DNA of 37,696 nucleotides, from contig JAJPIU010000022.1 of the NCBI GenBank assembly GCA_021324535.1, forward strand, positions 1 to 37,696. The letters run 5' to 3'. The DNA comes from Pseudomonadota bacterium (GTDB taxonomy: Bacteria > Chloroflexota > Ktedonobacteria > Ktedonobacterales > JADMIN01). A program made the translations under genes and the position numbers. Shown here piece by piece: positions 32,611 to 37,696 of the stretch. The stretch's first letter is position 1. Each line of letters starts with the position of its first letter. The notes under the pieces were generated by a model. It was not told the DNA's origin and did not search any database. It was given only the letters and a program-made list of their open reading frames with translations.

Positions 32611-33672
32611 ATGCCTCCAGCCACCCACCAACAACACAACATGACAGGCGTATCAGGCTCTTTCCCTGCGCGTCTTGAGGCGGCCAGCGCCAGCGCCGCC
32701 CAACCGGCGTTTGCGAATCCATTTGCGCTGGACGACTTGCTGGCGCTCGATAATGAAACGCTTGGCTCGTTGCTCACCGAGTTTGGCCGACAACACAGCG
32801 TGGAGACGCTGGCCTTTGCGCTGACTGACGCGCCGACTGAGGTCTTTGCCAACGCTCACAATGCGCTTCCCATAAGCTGGCGCGAGCGGCTCCACAGAAT
32901 CCAGTATGACGCGCAGCCTTCGGCGCAAGCCATCGCCGATGCCCGCCAATGTTTGCTCGACGCTTGCTTCTGGGAGCTGACCTACTGGAAGACGCCCCAG
33001 CTTTACGAGGCGCTGACCGAGGGTGAACGTATCCACCCAGGTGTCTTTCGCAGGCTTGCGCCATGGCTTGCCGACGCGACTGTGCTAGACGCAGGGGCAG
33101 GCGCCGGACGCGCCACCTTCGCCTGCCTCAGTGGGGGCGCTCGCCGTGTCTATGCCGTCGAGCCGTCGCCAGGGCTATTGCGCATCCTCAACCGCAAGAT
33201 TGCCCAGGCCGGTATGACCGAGCAAGCGGCAGGTGGCTCCGTTTCGACCGAGCAGCCTGTTCCCATCATTCCAGTGCGTGGGCGCTTTGAGCATATCCCG
33301 CTGCCCGATCACAGCGTTGACATCAGCCTGAGTTGCTCGGCCTTCACCGCAGAACCGGCGCATGGGGGCGAGCGCGGGCTTGCCGAGTTGTTGCGTGTCA
33401 CGCGGCCTGGTGGGCAGATTGCGGTGATCTGGCCGCGTCCCGCAGACTATGCGTGGCTTGCGGCGCATGGCTTTATCTACGTTGGCGTGCCTACGCGGCG
33501 TCCAATGGCGATTCACTTTCGCACACGTAAGCTGGCGCTTGCCTGCGCCCATCATTTTTATGCCCACAGGCCAGCTGTCATCCGCTACCTTGAAGAACAC
33601 CAGACCTGCGAGCTTCCCTTCAGCGTGCTGGGTGTCAATCCGCCGAACGACTACTGCTGGCGCCTGGCATAG
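32611..33672 (+). CDS. Class I SAM-dependent methyltransferase
   Basis: The 353-residue protein has an Ala-rich N-terminal part and a class I methyltransferase fold from about residue 150. Motif I is V-L-D160-A-G-A-G-A-G166-R, the acidic end of strand 2 is V-E184-P-S, and a later strand has S-L-S-C-S-A-F. A G-G-Q-I-A-V-I-W-P strand follows near residue 270. The substrate is unknown; the shape of the N-terminal helical extension would fit a small-molecule or lipid enzyme. An AAGAAG site lies before ATG 32611. It is 143 bases after the enolase gene, in a gap with a GC-rich direct repeat (CACGGCGCC twice) but no gene, so a separate transcript is possible. Confidence 0.8.
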   Translation: MPPATHQQHNMTGVSGSFPARLEAASASAAQPAFANPFALDDLLALDNETLGSLLTEFGRQHSVETLAFALTDAPTEVFANAHNALPISWRERLHRIQYDAQPSAQAIADARQCLLDACFWELTYWKTPQLYEALTEGERIHPGVFRRLAPWLADATVLDAGAGAGRATFACLSGGARRVYAVEPSPGLLRILNRKIAQAGMTEQAAGGSVSTEQPVPIIPVRGRFEHIPLPDHSVDISLSCSAFTAEPAHGGERGLAELLRVTRPGGQIAVIWPRPADYAWLAAHGFIYVGVPTRRPMAIHFRTRKLALACAHHFYAHRPAVIRYLEEHQTCELPFSVLGVNPPNDYCWRLA

Positions 33673-33748
33673 CGGATCGCCACCTCTGACCAAACCGCAG
33701 ATGAACACGTTTTCCAGGCTGGCATGCCATGTGCGCAGGTACCACGAC

Positions 33749-33770
33749 AGGTAACGATAAGGTAACGATA
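33749..33770. repeat. Perfect 11-bp tandem duplication before the BON-domain gene
   Basis: AGGTAACGATA occurs twice, and the AGGAGG ribosome binding site of the next gene begins at the start of what would be the third copy. The duplication could change leader folding or spacing. Confidence 0.7.
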
Positions 33771-33782
33771 AGGAGGCGCACA

Positions 33783-34427
33783 ATGGTAGACGACACACAT
33801 GATGATCTTACCGCCAGGCCCATTCAGCAGCCAACCCATCCAGTACCGGACACTCAGCCCAACTGGAGCGAAGAAAATGATCCAGAGGTTTTGCCGCCGC
33901 CGATTGATGACGAAGGGCAAATCCTACTGCAAGACCTTTTGCAGGACGAAGACCCCGACGCGGCGAATGAAGTGACGGTCGTCGAAGGTGGAATAGAGCC
34001 GCTCGAAGCGCCCGCCGACACCAATGAGATTGATGTCATTGGCGACGATACCTATGATGCGCTCGATGCGCCCGAAGAAGACCCAGCTTACTTCCCGCCA
34101 ACCGATCCGGTGGTCACACGGAACGACCAGGGAGACGACGAAACGCTCAACGGCTTCAGCCCGACGGCGATGGATGGTATAATCCCCGCCCGCTCTACGC
34201 TCGATGGCCTCCCCGGCGATGAGGCGCTTGCCGATGCGGTCAGCGCTGCGCTACGTGCTGACGCGCTCACCACCGATCTGACAATTGATGTAAGTGTGGA
34301 GCAAGGTGTCGCCCGGTTGCGGGGTACCGTGCCAACATTGATGGACGCCGAAAACGCTGAAGCAGTCGCCGCGCGGGCGCCAGGGATAGACGAGGTGGAT
34401 GAGGAACTGGACATTGCTCAGATGTGA
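33783..34427 (+). CDS. Acidic protein with C-terminal BON domain
   Basis: The 214-residue protein has a strongly acidic, Pro/Asp/Glu-rich N-terminal two thirds (about 1-135) with no signal or membrane segment. Residues about 143-212 form a BON-type domain: D-E-A-L-A-D-A-V-S-A-A-L-R, then T-I-D-V-S-V-E-Q-G-V-A-R-L-R-G-T-V-P and E-N-A-E-A-V-A-A-R-A-P-G-I-D-E-V. BON domains bind membranes or ligands and occur in osmotic-stress proteins such as OsmY. AGGAGG lies directly upstream, so the ATG at 33783 is preferred to any longer frame. The next gene encodes an SRPBCC protein; the group looks like an envelope or stress set. Confidence 0.75.
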   Translation: MVDDTHDDLTARPIQQPTHPVPDTQPNWSEENDPEVLPPPIDDEGQILLQDLLQDEDPDAANEVTVVEGGIEPLEAPADTNEIDVIGDDTYDALDAPEEDPAYFPPTDPVVTRNDQGDDETLNGFSPTAMDGIIPARSTLDGLPGDEALADAVSAALRADALTTDLTIDVSVEQGVARLRGTVPTLMDAENAEAVAARAPGIDEVDEELDIAQM

Positions 34428-34578
34428 TGGGTAAAGAGTAGACAAAGTTTGTGCAAAGCAGATGCAAATTGGTCATCTATGGAAGCAAAAACGCGCCAGA
34501 TGGCGCCGATATTGCACAAACAAACATGGCGCGGAAAGCGCCGTGAGTAGAGAGCCAAAGCAAAGGAGAAACAGACAG

Positions 34579-35127
34579 ATGGCAGATCACAAGATGGTTG
34601 AGCATCATGCCTCGGTTGTCGTCAACGCTCCTGTGGAGCAGGTGTATCCCATGTGGACACACTTCAACGACTTCCCCAAGTTCATGCGCTTCGTAAAGGA
34701 AGTGACCTACATTGATGATCAGCGAAGCCACTGGGTAGTGGATGTGGTTGGTCGTCATGAGTGGGACGCGATCAATGGCCCCTGGCAGGAGAATCGCGAG
34801 ATTAGCTGGCGCTCGACCGACGGCCTGGAGAACTCCGGGCGCGTAACCTTCCAGTCGGTCGGGAACAACCAGACGCGCATTGACGTGTACGTGTTTTACA
34901 ATCCCCCGGCTGGCACGCTTGGCGACCTCGGCGAAAAGCTCGGCGCGGGCAAGCAGTTCGATCAGGCGCTGCAACGTGACCTGACCCACTTTGCGAAGAT
35001 GGTGGATGAGGCGCCTCCGGGCGCGCTTGATCCTACCGCCTCGAACTATCTCTTCCACAGCGATAGCGCCGCCGCGCGTGGCGAAACCACGAGCGCCCAG
35101 AACGAGACGATGAGCGAACAACGCTAG
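34579..35127 (+). CDS. SRPBCC-family protein (polyketide cyclase/dehydrase-like)
   Basis: This 182-residue protein has the START/SRPBCC pattern of the cyclase/dehydrase family: V-E-H-H-A-S-V-V-V-N-A-P-V-E-Q-V-Y near the start, then F-N-D-F-P-K-F-M-R-F-V-K-E-V, W-V-V-D-V-V-G, and a final amphipathic helix (F-D-Q-A-L-Q-R-D-L-T-H-F-A-K-M-V). These proteins bind hydrophobic ligands in a deep pocket; many similar ones are found beside general stress genes, with no known reaction. The last 35 residues are Ser/Ala/Glu-rich and disordered. AAAGGAG lies about 11 bases before ATG 34579. Confidence 0.82.
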   Translation: MADHKMVEHHASVVVNAPVEQVYPMWTHFNDFPKFMRFVKEVTYIDDQRSHWVVDVVGRHEWDAINGPWQENREISWRSTDGLENSGRVTFQSVGNNQTRIDVYVFYNPPAGTLGDLGEKLGAGKQFDQALQRDLTHFAKMVDEAPPGALDPTASNYLFHSDSAAARGETTSAQNETMSEQR

Positions 35128-35247
35128 CAAGCGCCGCCAGTGTCAGAAACTGAGGCGTATGACTTCGCCCGGTTGATCCGGCGTCAGTTTACAGTATTCG
35201 TCTATGGCGAGCATTCAAGGTTGGCGCCGAATATGCAACGTTCCATC

Positions 35248-35273
35248 GTGTACGCGCAAAGTGTACGCGCAAA
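35248..35273. repeat. Perfect 13-bp tandem duplication
   Basis: GTGTACGCGCAAA occurs twice with no gap, in the intergenic region upstream of the YqjD-like gene. Confidence 0.75.
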
Positions 35274-35398
35274 GAACAAACAACCTCATTACCAAACACA
35301 TACAACAAAGTGAAGCGCGTCGAGAGAGCAGGAGCAATAGTCCAGCGGCGCGTCGACAAGCGACTTTAGCCACAACAGGCATGTAGGCTGTGGCGACC

Positions 35399-35413
35399 CA
35401 CTGTACAACAGTG
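35399..35413. other. Small 6-bp hairpin
   Basis: CACTGT-ACA-ACAGTG is a perfect stem with a 3-base loop, 25 bases before the larger hairpin at 35439. The two could be domains of one structured RNA. Confidence 0.4.
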
Positions 35414-35438
35414 TGTGGCTCTTGGTTGGCCCGCAGGG

Positions 35439-35484
35439 CTTACTATGCCAGTCAGAGCGCCCCCTCCCCCGCTGGCATAGTAAG
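35439..35484. ncRNA. Candidate structured RNA: 13-bp perfect stem with C-rich loop
   Basis: CTTACTATGCCAG and CTGGCATAGTAAG are exact complements flanking a 20-base loop whose second half is almost all C. A stem this long and exact is unlikely by chance. No U-run follows directly, so a simple intrinsic terminator is less likely; the C-rich loop could pair with a Shine-Dalgarno sequence, as in some small RNAs. Strand and transcription are not known. Confidence 0.4.
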
Positions 35485-35630
35485 TACCTGGGGCTTCTTT
35501 TCCAAAGGTTTCCAAAGCGTTTATAACGCTCTTTACATAGCCCTTGAAAAGCTCCTGGTATGACCTATCTTCCATGAGCAAGACAATCGCATATCCGAAC
35601 AGGTGTCAATCAACAGGTTTGTTTCACGAC

Positions 35631-35656
35631 CGTGTTACACGATCGTGTTACACGAC
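35631..35656. promoter_or_regulatory. Two tandem 13-bp palindromic repeats, operator-like
   Basis: CGTGTTACACGAY occurs twice in tandem, and TCGTGT-T-ACACGA at 35643-35655 is a perfect palindrome. The array ends 24 bases before the start codon of the YqjD-like gene, where a bound repressor would block transcription or initiation. Confidence 0.5.
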
Positions 35657-35680
35657 ACACAACGAGAGAGGAGTCTCGCA

Positions 35681-36367
35681 ATGGCAGCGAACGACCAGAT
35701 GAACGGCGTGCGAACGCCAAACATAGCAGACACGTCGAACATGCAAGACATGACGGCGAGTGGCTCGAATCCGCCTGAACAGGCTAGCCAGACCGCACAG
35801 CATGCGCAACAGGCAGTGGGCCAGGTGGCGCAACAGGCGCAACAGCAGGCGAGCCAGGTGGCGCAACAGGTGAAGTCGGGCGCGACACGCCAGATCAACC
35901 AGCAGAAACAGGCGGCGGCCCAGGCGGTTGACCATGTGGCGCAGACCACCAGCCAGTTTAGTCAGCACTTGCGCCAGAACAACCAGGGCGCTGTGGCTGA
36001 CGTTGTAGACCACGCCGCCGATCAGATGAAGAACGTTTCATCGTATCTGCGCTCAAACGACCTCGAAGACATCCTGGATGACGCCCGAGACCTGGCGCGC
36101 CGCCAGCCGGTGCTCTTCCTGGGTGGCGCATTCCTGCTTGGCGCGCTTGCCGCGCGCTTCCTCAAGAGTTCCGGAAGCCAGGCGCGCCGTGGTCGCTCGC
36201 GCTCATCGAGCTATTCTGGCGCCTCGCGTGGCGGCCAGTATCAGTATCCCAATGCAAACTGGCGGCCCGGAAACTACGTTGACGAGCAGCCCATGCGCAG
36301 CCAGGCTGGCGGCTACGGCTACGGCTATGACCCTTTGCGCCAGTCCTACCAGCAGCGGGGACGATAG
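35681..36367 (+). CDS. Gln/Ala-rich coiled-coil protein with C-terminal membrane anchor (YqjD-like)
   Basis: This 228-residue protein has a Gln/Ala-rich, heptad-like helical region (about 35-115, with repeated V-A-Q-Q and A-Q-Q-A), then a helix with N-D-L-E-D-I-L-D-D-A-R-D-L-A-R-R-Q-P. One membrane segment follows (about 147-165, F-L-G-G-A-F-L-L-G-A-L-A-A-R-F-L) and then a Ser/Arg/Tyr/Gly-rich tail. The R-R-Q-P-x-x-F-L-G-G-A motif before the anchor is common in uncharacterised membrane proteins related in layout to YqjD, which associates ribosomes with the inner membrane in E. coli. GAGAGGAG lies about 10 bases upstream. The frame stops at TAG 36365, but a coding-like tail continues in frame to a second TAG at 36467. 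It begins a trio with Holin-X and DUF3618 genes. Confidence 0.8.
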   Translation: MAANDQMNGVRTPNIADTSNMQDMTASGSNPPEQASQTAQHAQQAVGQVAQQAQQQASQVAQQVKSGATRQINQQKQAAAQAVDHVAQTTSQFSQHLRQNNQGAVADVVDHAADQMKNVSSYLRSNDLEDILDDARDLARRQPVLFLGGAFLLGALAARFLKSSGSQARRGRSRSSSYSGASRGGQYQYPNANWRPGNYVDEQPMRSQAGGYGYGYDPLRQSYQQRGR

Positions 36368-36469
36368 CGCAGCAGCCCCACCGTTGAGTCGTATCGCTCC
36401 GTTCCATCGCCGGATGGTGTCTACGATCCCGGCACGACGGGCGACGATGTGAGCGAGGTGCGGTTCTAG
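36368..36469 (+). other. In-frame coding-like tail after the amber stop of the YqjD-like gene
   Basis: The 33 codons after TAG 36365-36367 stay open in the same frame up to a second TAG. They encode R-S-S-P-T-V-E-S-Y-R-S-V-P-S-P and continue acidic, ending D-V-S-E-V-R-F. By my count 25 of the 33 codons end in G or C, like the neighbouring genes. A single change from CAG (Gln) to TAG would explain the first stop; readthrough is another option. Confidence 0.5.
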
Positions 36470-36546
36470 TTCTCGCTGTGGTCAGTTGTAGTCGCTGGCG
36501 CGTTTGGCCGCCCTATGCCGACCAGGCGGAAAGAGAGTGATGGACG

Positions 36547-36963
36547 ATGCAAAACAGTACGCAGCCGATCAATGAAGAAGATGATCGCTCGCTGGGCACA
36601 CTCGTCGCCGATCTCAGTCGGCAGATGAGCACCCTCGCTCGGCAGGAGATCAATCTTGCCAAGGCGGAGATGACGCAGAAGGCGAAGGCGGCGAGCAAAG
36701 ATATTGCGCTGATGGTGGGCGGAGGCGTGTTGGCGCTTGGCGCGTTTCTGACGCTGCTGGCTACCATCACGCTGGGGCTGATTCAGCTTGGCGTCACCTG
36801 GTGGCTTGCCGCGCTGATCGTCACGGTGATCGTCGCGATTGTGGCGTATGCGCTTGTGCAGATTGGCATGAGTAACCTGAAGAAGCTAAACGCCACGCCA
36901 CAGCAGACAGTTGAAACCCTGAAGGAGGATGCCGCATGGGCAAAAGATCAACTTCGCGCGTAG
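36547..36963 (+). CDS. Holin-X (phage_holin_3_6) family membrane protein
   Basis: The 138-residue protein has an N-terminal amphipathic helix (about 12-55, including L-S-R-Q-M-S-T-L-A-R-Q-E-I-N-L-A-K-A-E) and two membrane segments (about 57-80 and 84-106). A short charged tail follows. This is the layout of the Actinobacterial Holin-X/YqjE-like family; despite the name, most members are chromosomal and have no known lysis role. A GGAAAGAGAG site lies upstream. The last 28 bases overlap the start of the DUF3618 gene, so translation of the two is coupled. Confidence 0.82.
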   Translation: MQNSTQPINEEDDRSLGTLVADLSRQMSTLARQEINLAKAEMTQKAKAASKDIALMVGGGVLALGAFLTLLATITLGLIQLGVTWWLAALIVTVIVAIVAYALVQIGMSNLKKLNATPQQTVETLKEDAAWAKDQLRA

Positions 36964-37696
36964 ATCGCCTCGACGACGAGAACACGCAGGATACATACAC
37001 CGTCAACGACCGCATGCAAGCCGATGCGCGCGCCGCTGGCGGCGACGCGCCACCCGATGATGGTGATAGCGCGCTCTATGAAGAAGATGTTGTTATCGTG
37101 GACGACGCCGATACTGATGACGAATACGATGACGACGAAGATGATGACCTCGTTGACGAAAACACCGATGACCCTGACGCGATACGCGATGACATCGAGG
37201 AAACCCGCAGCCAACTTGGCGACACGATTGACGCCATCCAGGAAAAGCTCAGCCCTCAGCGCATCACACGGCAGGTCACGGATAGCGTCAGAGAGGCGAC
37301 GATAGGAAAGGCAGAGGAGTTTATGAGCGATATGAGCCAGCGCGCACAGGGATTGGGCGCCTCGCTAGGCGAGACCCTGCGCGAGAATTGGGTACCCGCC
37401 GCGCTGATCGGTGTAGGCGTGGGCTGGCTGCTCTTCAGGAATGGAGCAAACCGCCAGCAAAACCGCAACCCCTACTATTCCGGCGGTTACGGCTATCGGG
37501 GCTATGATTACCCGAATTATCCCAACCCGTCGGACTATCAGGCGCGCACGTATCGCACGTCGAGCGGCAACCAGGGCGCTGTGCAACAGGGCATGCGCAA
37601 AGCTGGCCAGGCAGTGAACCAGGCGCAGAGCGCCGTTGGTGACACGATGGACACTATGCAGGGGAAGATGGGCGACGCAATAGATACCGTGCAAGA
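36936..37696 (+). CDS. DUF3618-containing membrane protein, 3' end outside the window
   Basis: This gene runs off the right edge (253 complete codons visible, no stop). The ATG at 36936 lies 7 bases after a perfect AAGGAGG that sits inside the Holin-X gene. Residues about 38-80 are very acidic (Asp/Glu runs). Residues about 82-107 match DUF3618: I-R-D-D-I-E-E-T-R-S-Q-L-G-D-T-I-D-A-I-Q-E-K-L-S-P. A single membrane segment (about 151-166, W-V-P-A-A-L-I-G-V-G-V-G-W-L-L-F) is followed by a Tyr/Gly/Pro/Asn-rich stretch and then a Gln/Ala/Met-rich helical region (G-Q-A-V-N-Q-A-Q-S-A-V-G-D-T-M) similar in style to the YqjD-like protein. Genes with DUF3618 commonly follow Holin-X and YqjD-like genes, so the trio is likely one functional unit at the membrane. 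Confidence 0.85.
   Translation, partial: MGKRSTSRVDRLDDENTQDTYTVNDRMQADARAAGGDAPPDDGDSALYEEDVVIVDDADTDDEYDDDEDDDLVDENTDDPDAIRDDIEETRSQLGDTIDAIQEKLSPQRITRQVTDSVREATIGKAEEFMSDMSQRAQGLGASLGETLRENWVPAALIGVGVGWLLFRNGANRQQNRNPYYSGGYGYRGYDYPNYPNPSDYQARTYRTSSGNQGAVQQGMRKAGQAVNQAQSAVGDTMDTMQGKMGDAIDTVQ

Larger units (their letters stand above)
35128..35680. promoter_or_regulatory. Long structured intergenic region before the YqjD-like gene
   Basis: These 553 bases contain no gene I can support (short frames at 35204-35386 and 35366-35581 lack family resemblance). They do contain several clear structures, listed separately: a 13-bp tandem repeat, a small hairpin at 35399-35413, a 13-bp-stem hairpin at 35439-35484, a direct repeat TTTCCAAAG at 35499 and 35509, an inverted repeat AGCGTT-TAT-AACGCT at 35516-35530, and paired palindromic repeats at 35631-35656. 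The region may encode a small RNA or carry complex control of the downstream gene. Confidence 0.45.

Noticed and set aside
35204-35581. Two short frames of 60 and 71 codons in the structured intergenic region
   Set aside because: They overlap the repeats and hairpins, have no good ribosome binding site and encode low-information peptides.
36547-36963. Prophage remnant because of a holin-family protein
   Set aside because: Holin-X proteins are mostly chromosomal, and no other phage gene (integrase, capsid, terminase, endolysin) is present in the window.
1-37696. CRISPR arrays, tRNA or rRNA genes, insertion sequences
   Set aside because: I found no regularly spaced repeats, cloverleaf-like sequence, rRNA similarity or transposase motif in any intergenic stretch.

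Overview
The window looks like a chromosomal segment of a moderately GC-rich free-living bacterium. One sampled 60-base line in the fabG-like gene is 60% GC, and AGGAGG-type ribosome binding sites are common. The mix of genes suggests Chloroflexota, perhaps Ktedonobacteria: MnmE, glycogen debranching enzyme, F420-type oxidoreductase remnant, GMC/gluconate-dehydrogenase set, and YqjD/Holin-X/DUF3618-type membrane proteins. This assignment is an inference from gene content and is not secure.

Region 1 (1-11599). The left edge holds the first 21 codons of a minus-strand YifB/ComM-type gene. A 426-base AT-rich intergenic stretch then leads into a three-gene operon. Gene 1 (1350 aa) joins a NERD nuclease-like domain, a pseudokinase, a second Ser/Thr kinase domain and a P-loop ATPase domain. 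Gene 2 (588 aa) has no recognisable catalytic motif. Gene 3 (1729 aa) is a giant protein with a HerA/FtsK-like ATPase at its C-terminus. Order, sizes and domains best match, from memory, the MAD6-MAD7-MAD8 part of the methylation-associated defence system (MADS). There are also resemblances to BREX PglW and to DptF/DptH of phosphorothioate restriction. No methyltransferase, specificity subunit or nuclease partner lies inside the window. This is the best candidate for an unusual or undescribed system here.

Region 2 (11851-21545). This is mostly housekeeping: a FabG-like SDR, a second SDR that has lost its Ser-Tyr-Lys triad, MnmE (minus), a small membrane protein (minus), a DUF488 protein, and an unknown 325-aa protein. 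A minus-strand group follows: a general-stress-type protein with a degenerate Gly/Ala/Ser/Thr repeat tail, a possible 38-aa peptide, a glycogen debranching enzyme, and an F420-type luciferase-like oxidoreductase that lacks the middle half of its fold.

Region 3 (21640-32467). Beginning at a divergent operator-like palindrome, eight co-oriented genes form what looks like a periplasm- or membrane-facing oxidation module: an SDR with a membrane tail, a cytochrome-b/molybdopterin fusion, a PoxB-like TPP enzyme, an internally duplicated membrane protein, a gluconate-dehydrogenase subunit-3-like protein, a GMC flavoprotein, a cyclase-family metal hydrolase and a mandelate-racemase-subgroup enolase. 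A plausible reading is oxidation of a sugar or sugar acid, followed by lactone/ring chemistry and acid-sugar dehydration, with electrons passing to quinone.

Region 4 (32611-37696). This holds a SAM methyltransferase, a BON-domain acidic protein, an SRPBCC protein and an unusually structured 553-base intergenic stretch. A stress-membrane trio follows: a Gln/Ala-rich coiled-coil YqjD-like protein with a coding-like 33-codon tail behind an amber stop, a Holin-X family protein, and a DUF3618 protein that overlaps it and runs off the right edge. Perfect 10-13 bp tandem duplications recur in the intergenic regions.
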